This document shows, in pieces, positions 18,213 through 27,217 of a stretch of DNA of 64,000 bases. Within the stretch, counting starts at the first letter, position 1; the number at the start of each line of letters is the position of its first letter. The notes under the pieces were generated by a model, which was not told where the DNA came from, ran no database searches, and saw only the letters and a list, made by a program, of their open reading frames with translations. The translations under genes were made by a program, and so were the position numbers. Source of the DNA: Saprospirales bacterium (GTDB lineage: Bacteria > Bacteroidota > Bacteroidia > Chitinophagales > Saprospiraceae); contig JADJBL010000008.1 in assembly GCA_016703765.1 (NCBI GenBank), forward strand, positions 62,001-126,000. Direction: 5' to 3'.

Positions 18213-19459
18213 CAACCCCCGGGCGCATCGCTGGACGGAAATCGCCCGGGAATGGGCAAAGCGGGGCTGGGAGGTCCATGTCGTATGTTCGCGGAACCGC
18301 GAGGGTTCGGCCTACGGAGCTCATCCGGAAGGGGTTTGGGTCCATCCCGTCGGTTTTAATTCGCTTAAGGAACTGGTTTACCATTGGTTTCCCGGCATGC
18401 GGAAGAAGGGTCGCTCCCCGGGAGGGGCTTCCAAAAGGCAGCAAGGGCAGGTTCCTTAGAATGCTCAACGATTGGCTCTTCAAATCCTGGTATTGGCCCG
18501 ACGACGCCTGGCTCTGGATAGGTCCAGCCCGCAGAAAAGCCGCCCGCTTGCTGGAAAAAGGCCAATGGGATGCGCTGATCAGCGTCTCCCTGCCCTTCTC
18601 TGCTCATTGGGCGGCGAAAAAACTGAAAAAACAGTTTCCGCAACTGCCCTGGCTGGCCGATATCGGCGACCCTTTTGCCCTTCAATCGGAGCATCCCCTG
18701 AACAACGCGCTTTTCTACCGCAAAAAAAATGCCCGGGCCGAGAGGTCCGTCCTGAGCTTCGCCGATTGGATGACGGTGACAAATGAAGGCCTGCGCCAAG
18801 CCTACCTGCAAACCTGGCCGGATTTGAACACGCGCATTCATGTGATCGGGCCACTGGCTTCACCGCAAGTCGCGAAGACTGGATTCGTCCTCGAGGAAGT
18901 GCAAAAATTTCACATCGCCTATTTCGGCAGCTTTTTCAAAAACATCCGGGAGCCGGAGCCCTTGCTCGAATTTTTCGCCATGCTTTCCCGGAAGAAGGAT
19001 TGGGTGCTGCACTTTTACGGGGATATTTTCGAAAATTTCTATCCCATCTTTGAAAAATATCCCTCGCTGAAACCATACATCCGTTTTCATGGCCTGGTCT
19101 CGCGGGAAGAAGCCGCCGCAGCCATGCGCCAGGTGAACATGCTGGCGCTGCTCGGGAATACGACCGGTTTTCAATTGCCCAGCAAATGGGCCGATTACCT
19201 GATGTCCGGAAAACCGATCCTGCACCTGCTGCAAACGCCTTCCGACCCCGCCTTGCCTCTTGTAAAGGGCCTGAACCAGGTCCTCAGCCTTCCCTGGCAT
19301 GAATCGGAAAAACGGGAAGAATACATGGCGAGCTTCGAGCGATGGGAAGCACCGTCGGGAGATGGGAAACCATGGGAAGCCCGGTTTTCGCCCGCCGCCA
19401 TAGCTGCAGCCTACGCCGACTTACTGCTTTCGCAAAAAGAGCAAAAAGTCGGCGCATAA
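18172..19459 (+). pseudogene. GT4-type glycosyltransferase, split by a +1 frameshift
   Basis: Two overlapping frames join into one glycosyltransferase. The first starts with a typical GT-B N-terminus (MRIILLTPYYFPYNNP...) from TTG at 18172 and runs to about 18430; the second carries the rest (FLRMLNDWLFKSW, then LPWLADIGDPFALQ, IAYFGSFFKNIREPEPLL, LLGNTTGFQLPSKWADYLMS). Removing one A from the AAAA run at 18433-18436 restores a continuous reading (SKGSKGRFLRML). The likely activity is transfer of a nucleotide-activated sugar to a growing polysaccharide. The 3' end overlaps the convergent methyltransferase gene by 39 bases. Confidence 0.8.
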
Positions 19460-20167
19460 AAGGCCCGGCAGGCTAAACCGCAAAAGCAATCGGGCCAATG
19501 CCACGGAAAGCCTCGGAAACAGGCGGTTAAATGGAAATACCGTCGCATTGAGCCAACGGCAGGATTCTGCACGGAGGGCTCCCGGAACCAGCGCCTTCGC
19601 TTCCTTTAAACCATATCCTTTAAATGGAAATGCCTGCCCCAAAACGGTCTTTTTCAGGATTCGCCTGGGCAAAATCGCCGCCGCCAGGCGCCGCACCTGA
19701 AAATCAACCGAGAGGCGGTTGCTGAAACTGATGACCGCCGCGCCCCCCTCGGCCAAATGTGCGGCAATGTAGTCCAGCATATCCGAAAATTCTTCCTCCG
19801 ATAAATACGTCGTCACCCCGAGCAGGAAGATGTAATCGAAGGCAGGGACGGGGAAACCGCATTCGCGGGGCGTCCCGACCCGGCGTTTTTCGGAAGGGAT
19901 TTTGCTTTGGGCCAGCATGGGGGCGGAAATATCGCAGGCGTAATAATCGGCCCCGGCCTTCGTTTGCTGAAGTCGATCGTACAAGATGCCGGTACCGGCG
20001 CCGATGTCGAGCACGGTTTTTCCGGAAAGGTCCCGTCCTTGCAGCGCTTTATCGACCCGCTCCAGGTGCAGGTACTTCAGGAAAACCCGCCTGCCTTCGT
20101 ACCGCTCGCGGTAAGCAGGGGCGAGCTGGTCAAAAAACGACTGGACTAGTTTTCGCTGTGATGCCAT
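19421..20167 (-). CDS. Class I SAM-dependent methyltransferase
   Basis: 248 residues with a class I methyltransferase core: motif I VLDIGAGTGILYDRL (about 52-66), ADYYACDISAPMLAQS, FDYIFLLGVTTYLSEEE and GGAAVISFSNRLS. Its position inside the polysaccharide locus suggests O-methylation of a sugar or a lipid carrier, though this is inference. The start overlaps the end of the upstream glycosyltransferase gene by 38 bases, so the two are co-transcribed. Confidence 0.85.
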   Translation of the reverse strand: MASQRKLVQSFFDQLAPAYRERYEGRRVFLKYLHLERVDKALQGRDLSGKTVLDIGAGTGILYDRLQQTKAGADYYACDISAPMLAQSKIPSEKRRVGTPRECGFPVPAFDYIFLLGVTTYLSEEEFSDMLDYIAAHLAEGGAAVISFSNRLSVDFQVRRLAAAILPRRILKKTVLGQAFPFKGYGLKEAKALVPGALRAESCRWLNATVFPFNRLFPRLSVALARLLLRFSLPGLLCADFLLFLRKQ

Positions 20168-21296
20168 CTTTCAAAACCTGTTCAATCAAATCCAGAAATT
20201 GCCGGTTGATCGCCCGAATATCAAAATGATCCCTGGCTTTTTGGAGGCAGCGGGCGCCCATCGCCTCCAGCATGGCCGGGTCCGCCTCCAGCATCTGCTT
20301 CATGGCCAGGCCCAGGGCCTCTGTATCTCCGACAGGGCTGAGCAGTCCGTTCACACCCGGCTCCACGGTTTCCTTGCAGCCCGGCGCATCGGAGGTGATG
20401 ACCGGTTTGCCCATGGCCATGGCCTCCAGTACGGCCCGCGGCATTCCCTCCCGGTAGGACGGGAGCACGAAAACATCTGACCCCGCCATCAGCGGCCTGA
20501 TGTCGTCGACAAAGCCCCAATACTTGAATGCCGGGTTCGTGAAGAAGGACATTAACTCTTTTTCGCTCAGGGCGCTTGGGTTTTCGGGCTCTGGTTCGCC
20601 GGCTACCTGGAACCGGGCCTGGGGAAATTTTTCCGAGATCCGGCGGCCTGCTTCCAAAAATTCCATGATCCCCTTGTCGCGCAACAATCGCCCGGCATAC
20701 AGAAAGGTAAAGGTATCCGGTATCCGCTCCCCTTTTTGTGGGCTAAAATAGCGGGTGTCCACGCCCGAACCGCGGATCAGCAGGGCCCGGGCTTCGTCCA
20801 CGATTCGTTTTTTCAGGAAAAGGCTGCGATCGTCTTCATTTTGAAAGACGGTAGCAGATGACCCTTTCAAAGCATCGCGGTATAGATAAGGCACGAACTG
20901 ATTCCCGCCCACCGGATGGAGGAATGGATACCCAAGCCCCGTGATGGTGCTGATCGAGGGAATTCCCAGCTTGGAAGCGGCCCAGGAGCCGTACATGTTT
21001 GGTTTGATCGTAAAATGGAGCGCCAGATCGGGTCGGAGGATTTGATAGAGGCGTCTCAGCTCCCATGCAGCCTGCCATTCCCGGAAGATATTGCGGCCAT
21101 GGGCTTTCAGGCGGGTCCAGGGGTAATAACGGGAAAACGGTTCGGACAACAGGCGTTTGGAATAGGGGCCAGGAGGAGCGATGGCCAGCACCCGATAGCC
21201 CTTTTCGCGCAACTGTTCGGCCAGGGAGGTCCGGAAGTGGACCAGGTTCCAGCTCGTATTGGCGACCAGGGCTATGGATTTCGGCGGCTTCTCCAA
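20130..21296 (-). CDS. Glycosyltransferase family 4 protein
   Basis: 388 residues with a GT-B fold. The N-terminal domain (SIALVANTSWNLVHFRTSLAEQL, then LHFTIKPNMYGSWAAS and STITGLGYPFL) is typical of PglA-like GT4 enzymes. The C-terminal domain carries FLYAGRLLRDKGIMEFLEA, DVFVLPSYREGMPRAVLEAMAMGKPVI with the EGMPR nucleotide-sugar-binding motif, and TVEPGVNGLLSPVGD. It would add a sugar, likely to an undecaprenyl-linked acceptor. It follows manC by 9 bases and precedes the methyltransferase with a 38-base overlap. Confidence 0.9.
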   Translation of the reverse strand: MEKPPKSIALVANTSWNLVHFRTSLAEQLREKGYRVLAIAPPGPYSKRLLSEPFSRYYPWTRLKAHGRNIFREWQAAWELRRLYQILRPDLALHFTIKPNMYGSWAASKLGIPSISTITGLGYPFLHPVGGNQFVPYLYRDALKGSSATVFQNEDDRSLFLKKRIVDEARALLIRGSGVDTRYFSPQKGERIPDTFTFLYAGRLLRDKGIMEFLEAGRRISEKFPQARFQVAGEPEPENPSALSEKELMSFFTNPAFKYWGFVDDIRPLMAGSDVFVLPSYREGMPRAVLEAMAMGKPVITSDAPGCKETVEPGVNGLLSPVGDTEALGLAMKQMLEADPAMLEAMGARCLQKARDHFDIRAINRQFLDLIEQVLKDGITAKTSPVVF

Positions 21297-21305
21297 GGGA
21301 TGTTT

Positions 21306-22398
21306 TTATATATATTCGCTTCCAAAGCGCCGGCGTACCTCCTCCGTCACCTGTTTGATCTCCTGTTCCTTTGACATTGGGAAAACGAGGAGGATATCCC
21401 CTTCGTCCACGACGATATAATCCTTCAAATCCTTTATCACGACGATCTTATCTCCGGGCGCCCGGACGAGGGATCCGGAGACCCCGTCCAAAACCGTCTT
21501 TTACCCGAATACCGCATTTCCCGAATCGTCTTTTGGCGCCTCGGCATGAAGGGAGGCCCAGGTGCCGAGGTCCGACCAGCCGAAATCGGCCGGAATCACA
21601 TACACGTTCGAAGCCTTTTCCATCACGGCAAAGTCGACGGAGATGCTGGGGGGTCAATGGGTATTGACGGTCGATGAAGGCCTGCTCGGAAGGGGTGTTG
21701 TAAACCTCCTTGCCTTCGCCCAGGATTTGAAAAATCTGCGGGGCATGTTGCTCGAAGGCCTGCAGAACCGAAGCGGCGCGCCAGATAAAAATGCCCGAAT
21801 TCCAGAGGTATTCGCCCGATTTGAGGAAAGCCTCGGCTTTTTCCATGCTGGGTTTTTCGGTAAACTGGGCCACGGGGTAAACCGAATCTGCCACTGCCTC
21901 CGCTTTGAAGCGAATATACCCATACCCCGTATCCGGACGGGAGGGTTGGATACCGAGGGTCAGGAGGGCTTCATGGCCGGAGGTAAAATCCAGCGCCCGG
22001 TTTACGACTTCCAAAAAGGCAGATTCCTGGGCGATGAGGTGGTCAGATGGCGCTACCACCATATTGGCGTCGGGGTCGAGCCCGGCAATTTTGAAGGCCG
22101 AATAGGCGATACAGGGGCCGGTATTGTTTCGGGAGGGCTCGCAGAGCACCTGATGTTCGCTCAACTCGGGAAGGTGCTCCATCACCAGGTCCTTGTATTC
22201 GCGGTTGGTGACCACGAAAATATGCTCCGCCGGGCATAGGTGGAGAAAGCGCTCGAAGGTCAGCCGGAGCAGGGATTTTCCCACGCCCAGCATGTCGAGG
22301 AATTGCTTGGGTTTCGCCGTCCGGCTCGCAGGCCAGAAGCGGCTTCCCACCCCTCCAGCCATGATGGCCACGTATGTCGATGCGGATCGTTCTTTCAT
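21306..22398 (-). pseudogene. manC: Mannose-1-phosphate guanylyltransferase, with a frameshift and an in-frame stop
   Basis: The enzyme makes GDP-mannose from GTP and mannose-1-phosphate. The N-terminal part is intact: AIMAGGVGSRFWPASR pyrophosphorylase loop, FVVTNREYKDL, EPSRNNTGPCIAYSAFKI, APSDHLI, FTEKPSMEKAEAFL and NSGIFIW. A run of six G at 21648-21653 (plus strand) causes a +1 shift after PLTP; removing one base restores SISVDFAVMEKA and then DFGWSDLGTWASLH. In that restored frame a TAA at 21501-21503 interrupts before KTVLDGVSGSLV, and the rest is normal to 21306. Two lesions make it a likely pseudogene or an error-rich stretch. Gmd and Fcl downstream would depend on its product. Confidence 0.85.
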
Positions 22399-22399
22399 A

Positions 22400-23347
22400 T
22401 CAATACCAGGGCTCGTTCACCAATGATTCATATACTCTTCGGATGCCTTCTTCCAATGGAATGGTTGCCTTCCACCCCGTGGCGCCGAGCTTGCCGACGT
22501 CCAACAGTTTCCTGGGGGTGCCGTCGGGTTTGGACAGATCGTGCTCGATGGCGCCGGTATACCCCACAATCCCTTTGATCAAAATTGCAAGATCTTTGAT
22601 CGGGATATCTTCTCCCAGGCCTATATTGATCAGGCCTGACTCGTCATAGGTTTGCATCAGGAAAAAGCAGGCGTCGGCCAGATCGTCCACATGCAGGAAT
22701 TCGCGCCGGGGCGTTCCGGAGCCCCACATGACCACGGAGGGATCGCCGTTTTTCTTCGCCAGATGGAATTTGCGCAGCAGGGCGGGGAGCACGTGCGAAG
22801 TTTGGAGATCGTAACTGTCGTTGGGCCCGTATAAATTGGTGGGCATTACCGAAATAAAGGACGAACCGTATTGGGCCCGATAGGCGTTGCACATCTCGAT
22901 CCCCGCGATCTTGGCTATGGCGTAAGGTTGGTTGGTCGGCTCCAGCAATCCGGTCAGTATATATTCCTCCTTCAATGGCTGCGGCGCCAGCTTTGGGTAA
23001 ATGCAGGAAGATCCCAGAAAAAGCAGCTTTTTGACCCCCTGCAAATGCGAGGCGTGGATCGCGTTGCACTCGATCATGAGGTTGTCGTAGATGAATTCGG
23101 CCCGATAGGTGTTGTTGGCCATGATCCCTCCGACCTTGGCGGCGGGCAAAAAGACGTAATCGGGCTTTTCGGCTGCAAAAAAATCGAAAACCTCCTGCTG
23201 ACGGCGAAGGTCGAGCTCGCGGGAGGAGCGAAGGAGGAGGTTGTCGAATCCCTCCCGCCGGAGTTTGCGGACGAGGGCGGACCCGACCATGCCGTTATGG
23301 CCCGCCACATAGATCTTATCGCCTGCTAGCATATTATTCGAATTCAT
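22400..23347 (-). CDS. fcl: GDP-L-fucose synthase
   Basis: 315 residues. The enzyme epimerises and reduces GDP-4-keto-6-deoxymannose to GDP-L-fucose with NADPH. Seen: the Rossmann motif [26 protein letters not shown] with the catalytic Ser/Cys region, [16 protein letters not shown] (YxxxK), and [13 protein letters not shown]. It overlaps the end of gmd by 14 bases and its stop lies 1 base before the manC start, forming the classical gmd-fcl-manC block. Confidence 0.95.
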   Translation of the reverse strand: MNSNNMLAGDKIYVAGHNGMVGSALVRKLRREGFDNLLLRSSRELDLRRQQEVFDFFAAEKPDYVFLPAAKVGGIMANNTYRAEFIYDNLMIECNAIHASHLQGVKKLLFLGSSCIYPKLAPQPLKEEYILTGLLEPTNQPYAIAKIAGIEMCNAYRAQYGSSFISVMPTNLYGPNDSYDLQTSHVLPALLRKFHLAKKNGDPSVVMWGSGTPRREFLHVDDLADACFFLMQTYDESGLINIGLGEDIPIKDLAILIKGIVGYTGAIEHDLSKPDGTPRKLLDVGKLGATGWKATIPLEEGIRRVYESLVNEPWY

Positions 23348-24446
23348 TTTTCACCTCAAAGCCGGCGTCCTTGAGGAATTGATCGCGCCGGAAGAGCTTG
23401 ATATCGGAGAGGACCATTTCCCGGACGAGGTCGTCGAGCGAATGTTTGGGCGTCCAGCCCAGTTTTTCTTTGGCCTTTGCGGGGTCGCCGATCAGCAATT
23501 CGACCTCCGTGGGCCGGTAGTAAAGCGGATCGACTGCGACTACTTTTTTGCCGGGCTTCAAGGGGAATTCCGGGTTGGTCGAAGAGGCTACGAAACCGCC
23601 TTCTTCTTTCCCTTCGCCCCTGAATTCCAGCTCCACGCCAATCTCCCGAAAGGCTTTGACCGCAAACTCGCGCACGGTGGTCGTGATGCCGGTGGCGATG
23701 ACAAAGTCCTCGGCCTCCGATTGTTGGAGCATCAGCCACATCGCTTCCACGAAATCCTTGGTGTGACCCCAATCGCGTTTGGCGTTCAGGTTGCCGAGGA
23801 AGACCTGGTCCTGAAGACCCAGGCCGATCTTGGCCACCGCCCGGGTGATCTTCCGGGTGACGAAGGTTTCGCCCCGCATCGGGCTTTCGTGGTTGAACAG
23901 GATACCGTTGGCAGCAAAGAGTTGGTATGCCTCGCGGTAATTGACCGTGATCCAGTATGCGTAGAGCTTGGCCACCGCGTAGGGGGAGCGGGGGTAAAAA
24001 GGCGTTCTCTCGGTTTGGGGAATCTCCTGCACCAGCCCGTACAATTCAGAGGTGGAGGCCTGGTAGTAGCGGGTTTTTTCTCCCATACCCAGAATGCGAA
24101 TGGCCTCCAGCAGGCGAAGCGCGCCGAGGGCATCGACGTCTGCTGTGTATTCCGGCATCTCAAAACTGACCTTTACGTGCGACATCGCCCCGAGGTTGTA
24201 GATCTCGTCGGGTTGTACCTCCTGGATGATGCGGATGAGGTTGGTCGAGTCGGTCAGATCGCCGTAATGCATGATAAAATGGCGGTTGTCGATATGGGGG
24301 TCTTCGTAGATCCCGTCCACCCGTTGGGTGTTGAAGAGCGAACTCCGTCTTTTGATACCGTGCACTTCGTACCCCTTCTTCAGCAGGAATTCGGACAAAT
24401 AAGCTCCGTCCTGACCCGTTACACCCGTGATGAGCGCTTTTTTCAT
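23334..24446 (-). CDS. gmd: GDP-mannose 4,6-dehydratase
   Basis: 370 residues. It converts GDP-mannose to GDP-4-keto-6-deoxymannose with bound NADP. Seen: [19 protein letters not shown]ossmann start, [49 protein letters not shown] (YxxxK), [17 protein letters not shown] and the C-terminal [21 protein letters not shown]. The length and all family signatures are normal. It is followed by fcl and preceded by a GT2 gene 18 bases away. Confidence 0.96.
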   Translation of the reverse strand: MKKALITGVTGQDGAYLSEFLLKKGYEVHGIKRRSSLFNTQRVDGIYEDPHIDNRHFIMHYGDLTDSTNLIRIIQEVQPDEIYNLGAMSHVKVSFEMPEYTADVDALGALRLLEAIRILGMGEKTRYYQASTSELYGLVQEIPQTERTPFYPRSPYAVAKLYAYWITVNYREAYQLFAANGILFNHESPMRGETFVTRKITRAVAKIGLGLQDQVFLGNLNAKRDWGHTKDFVEAMWLMLQQSEAEDFVIATGITTTVREFAVKAFREIGVELEFRGEGKEEGGFVASSTNPEFPLKPGKKVVAVDPLYYRPTEVELLIGDPAKAKEKLGWTPKHSLDDLVREMVLSDIKLFRRDQFLKDAGFEVKNEFE

Positions 24447-24464
24447 CGAAAAAATTTATCAACG

Positions 24465-25205
24465 TCAAATAAACTGACCCACTTTGCGAAGCGGCTTCAG
24501 GATCGTGGTATAAAAGGGCGCCCGAATCCCGTTGACCTTCCATGCCTGCCGGTCTTCAGCATTGGCCGCAAGCCGGCGCAAAAGATTCCGGTTGCTGACC
24601 CCTCCGGTGCGCATCCGCACCAGCACTTCCGGCAGATACGCCGCTGAAATCCGGTATTTGTAAAGCAGCCGAACCATCATCTCGTAATCTCCCGCCGAGG
24701 AAAATTCGGGCAGGTACAGGCCGTACTGGTCGTAAACGCACTTTTTGACGAAAAATGTCGGGTGGGGGAGCATCCAGCCCATTAAAAAATCACGGGGTTC
24801 AAAAGGCCCTGACTTCCAGGTTCGCATCACTTTGCCAGTCTGCACCGGATGGACGTACTCCAGATCTCCGTATACCGAATCGACCTTCTTTTCCTCAAAA
24901 ACGGAAGCCACTTTTTCCAACACGACGGGATTGGTGAAAAAATCGTCGGCGTTGAGGATACCGACCACATCGCCTGTTGCCAGGCGGATGCCCTTGTTCA
25001 TGGCATCGTAAATACCCTGGTCCGGCTCGGAAACGACCTGCGCGATCTGCCCTCCGTAGGAGCGCACCATTTCCAGGGTTCCGTCGGAGGAGCCGCCGTC
25101 AACGATGATGTGTTCTGCGGGGAGGGTTTGCGACAATACGCTTTCAATAGCGTCCCGGATGGTGTCGCAACGATTGAGCGCAACAGTAATAACGGATATT
25201 TTCAT
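24465..25205 (-). CDS. GT2 family glycosyltransferase
   Basis: 246 residues with a GT-A fold: MKISVITVALNRCDTIRDAI, IIVDGGSSDGTLEM, SEPDQGIYDAMNKGIRLATGD and the metal-binding GILNADDFF (DxD-like). These resemble WcaA-type enzymes that transfer a sugar to an exopolysaccharide unit. A longer reading begins at 25292, but it adds residues without family similarity and overlaps the toxin gene; ATG at 25205 sits about 30 bases after a TAnnTTTG element. It leads the gmd-fcl-manC-GT-methyltransferase run. Confidence 0.9.
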   Translation of the reverse strand: MKISVITVALNRCDTIRDAIESVLSQTLPAEHIIVDGGSSDGTLEMVRSYGGQIAQVVSEPDQGIYDAMNKGIRLATGDVVGILNADDFFTNPVVLEKVASVFEEKKVDSVYGDLEYVHPVQTGKVMRTWKSGPFEPRDFLMGWMLPHPTFFVKKCVYDQYGLYLPEFSSAGDYEMMVRLLYKYRISAAYLPEVLVRMRTGGVSNRNLLRRLAANAEDRQAWKVNGIRAPFYTTILKPLRKVGQFI

Positions 25206-25232
25206 GTGTTCCCACCAAATCCTTTGGAAGGG

Positions 25233-25240
25233 CAAAAGTA
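25233..25240 (-). promoter_or_regulatory. -7 promoter element (TACTTTTG) before the GT2-gmd operon
   Basis: Minus-strand TACTTTTG fits TAnnTTTG and lies 28 bases before the GT2 start, just after the toxin gene. It would give the gmd-fcl-manC block a promoter independent of the upstream genes. Confidence 0.5.
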
Positions 25241-25263
25241 CATGAAAAGTAGTTATGTGTGGT

Positions 25264-25659
25264 TTATTTGGCCCAGTTCTCAATCCTGACATTCTGTAAA
25301 CGGCCTAAATGGGCTTCGTTATTTGTAACCAAAATTAGCCCATTCGCAATAGAAGTGGATCCAATCAACAAGTCAAAATCATCTATGAGTTTTCCGGCTT
25401 TTTTCAGCCTGGCTTTTTCAGCGGCATAAATATCAAGTGCACTGAAAATGGGAAGGATTTGAAATTCTCGTTCAAAATCCTTTATCATCACTCTATGCTT
25501 CTCAGGGTTTTCACTTGTCTCGACACCGAACTTTAATTCGGCAAGTGTGATCTCGGATATGAAACAGTTTTCTTTGCCAGCCTTTTCTATCTTGTTATGC
25601 AAATTGTGTTTGCCGCGCAAAAAGAAAACGCAAATGTCGGTGTCCAGCAAATAGTTCAT
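25264..25659 (-). CDS. VapC-type PIN-domain toxin (ribonuclease)
   Basis: 131 residues of PIN domain with the acidic active-site residues in place: LLDTDICVFF (Asp6, Asp8), ITLAELKFGVE (Glu near 41), and DDFDLLIGSTSIANG (Asp near 95). VapC toxins are Mg-dependent RNases that cleave specific RNAs, neutralised by a partner antitoxin. The start ATG overlaps the true antitoxin stop TGA as ATGA, the usual toxin-antitoxin coupling. It is inserted between polysaccharide genes. Confidence 0.9.
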   Translation of the reverse strand: MNYLLDTDICVFFLRGKHNLHNKIEKAGKENCFISEITLAELKFGVETSENPEKHRVMIKDFEREFQILPIFSALDIYAAEKARLKKAGKLIDDFDLLIGSTSIANGLILVTNNEAHLGRLQNVRIENWAK

Positions 25660-25975
25660 CAGAATGCCTCTCTTTTACGGTCGAACAATCTTGCATCCCG
25701 AATTTCTTTAATAATTTCCTCGGCTTCCTTTTTGCTTTCCCATGCGCCATAAAGATCTTTCCAAGATGGCCTTTCTTTGGCCTTTCTAAAGAACTGGTTT
25801 TCCCTTTATTGACGATAATCTCCTTTAGGGTTATTTCGTCCCTTAGCGAATATACCAGTTTGGAAATAAGCTCAATCCGGATGTCTGCATCCAGGTTGCT
25901 CAATATCTCCCAGTAGTTGGCAATTATTTTATCCCTGACAGCGCCTGCTTTCATAGTATTGTCAATTTTTTCCAA
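25659..25975 (-). pseudogene. VapB-type antitoxin, frameshifted by an 11-bp tandem duplication
   Basis: The N-terminal ~58 residues (MKAGAVRDKIIANYWEILS...) read normally from 25975 or 25954. Then GAAAGGCCA is present twice, 11 bases apart (plus strand 25767-25775 and 25776-25786), shifting the frame by two. Removing one 11-base unit gives a continuous ending SSLERPSWKDLYGAWESKKE and then DARLFDRKREAF, terminating in TGA at 25659-25661, which overlaps the toxin ATG. As written, the frame instead continues into the toxin gene to 25595. The fit of both ends and the ATGA coupling make the restored reading convincing. Confidence 0.75.
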
Positions 25976-26046
25976 AACATACTTTCATCCGGGAAAGTTT
26001 CCATCGCCTAATTTACAAAAATTACCCTATGATGATATGGTTTCTA

Positions 26047-27141
26047 TTACAGAATTCCGATCAACACCTCCGCAATCCGCTCCGCAGCTCTTCCGTCCCA
26101 AAACGGGGGGAGGACGCCCTCCTTTCCTTTCCCGGAAAGCAATTGGAGGAATCCGGCGTAGACCCCCTCGGGGTCCAGATCGGCAAACAGCCGGTTGGTG
26201 CCCAGCGTCACCGTCACCGGGCGCTCGGTGCTGGCGCGAAAGGTGAAACAAGGTATTTGCAAATAGGTGGTCTCCTCCTGGATGCCCCCCGAGTCGGTGA
26301 TCAGCAAAAAAGCATGCTGCATGAGGTTCAGAAACTCGAGATAGCCCTGGGGCTCCATCAATAGCAGGTTTGGCTGGGATTTCCAGCCGGCCAATAGCCC
26401 CAGTTCATCGGCGTTTTTGGCAGTGCGGGGATGGATTGGGAAAACGACCTTTTTGTGCTGTACCACCCGCTCGATGATCTGCGAAATGCCTCGCAACCCT
26501 TCGGCGCTGTCCACATTCGAAGGGCGGTGCATGGTCATGAGCACGTATTCACCTGGGGAAAGACCGAGCGTTTTCAGGTTGTCCAGGCTCCGCGCCTTTT
26601 CCCGGTAATACACCAGCGAGTCGATCATCACATTCCCCACGAAAAACACCTTCTCATCCGCCACCCCCTCTTTTGCGAGGTTGACCAGGCCGCTTTGCTC
26701 GGTGACGAATAAATAGTCCGAAATACTGTCCGTCAGGATGCGGTTTATCTCCTCGGGCATACTCCGGTCTCCGCTCCGAAGGCCCGACTCCACGTGAGCG
26801 ACGGGAATACCCATCTTGACGGCCACTAATGCGCAGGCGATCGTGGAGTTGACGTCTCCCACGACCAGCACCAGATCGGGGCGCTCCTTTTCGAGTACCT
26901 CCTCAAATTGAAGCATGATCTTCGCCGTCTGTTGGGTATGGCTTCCGCCCCCCACGCCGAGGTAGTAGTCCGGCTCCGGCAGTTCCAACTGGTTGAAGAA
27001 TATATCGCTCATCCTGGCGTCGTAGTGCTGCCCGGTATGCACGATCTTCGATTCCACGCCCTTGCGGCGGGAAAATGCCCGGTGCAAGGGGGCCACTTTC
27101 ATGAAGTTGGGGCGGGCGCCTACGATGTTGAGGATCTTCAT
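26047..27141 (-). CDS. wecB: UDP-N-acetylglucosamine 2-epimerase (non-hydrolysing)
   Basis: 364 residues matching the WecB/MnaA family: MKILNIVGARPNFMKVAPL, VHTGQHYDARMSDIFF, VVGDVNSTIACALVAVKMG, AHVESGLRSGDRSMPEEINR, FVTEQSGLVNLAKEG and ITDSGGIQEETTYL. It interconverts UDP-GlcNAc and UDP-ManNAc. Given the WbpD and 6-dehydrogenase genes upstream, it could alternatively act like WbpI on a UDP-diacetamido-uronate; the two are not distinguishable by eye. The toxin-antitoxin pair follows it. Confidence 0.88.
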   Translation of the reverse strand: MKILNIVGARPNFMKVAPLHRAFSRRKGVESKIVHTGQHYDARMSDIFFNQLELPEPDYYLGVGGGSHTQQTAKIMLQFEEVLEKERPDLVLVVGDVNSTIACALVAVKMGIPVAHVESGLRSGDRSMPEEINRILTDSISDYLFVTEQSGLVNLAKEGVADEKVFFVGNVMIDSLVYYREKARSLDNLKTLGLSPGEYVLMTMHRPSNVDSAEGLRGISQIIERVVQHKKVVFPIHPRTAKNADELGLLAGWKSQPNLLLMEPQGYLEFLNLMQHAFLLITDSGGIQEETTYLQIPCFTFRASTERPVTVTLGTNRLFADLDPEGVYAGFLQLLSGKGKEGVLPPFWDGRAAERIAEVLIGIL

Positions 27142-27150
27142 TATTTAATC

Positions 27151-27217
27151 GTTTAGCAGGTTTAGAAAGTTTAGAAGGTTTAGACTAAACTTACTAAACC
27201 TCATAAACTTACTAAAC
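27151..27217. repeat. Inverted array of 9-nt units (GTTTAG / CTAAAC)
   Basis: GTTTAG occurs at 27151, 27160, 27169 and 27178 (exactly every 9 bases), then TAAAC units at 27185, 27194, 27203 and 27212, again every 9 bases, on the opposite strand. The result is a 67-base near-palindrome between wecB and the epimerase gene, reaching into the epimerase stop codon. Similar 9-nt spacing is seen at 7546-7590. Confidence 0.8.

Noticed and set aside
23379..24647. A 422-residue plus-strand open frame over gmd
   Set aside because: Shadow of gmd, which has full family signatures.
27151..27217. Possible CRISPR array
   Set aside because: Units are 9 nt with no spacers and turn into their own inverse; CRISPR repeats are longer and have unique spacers.
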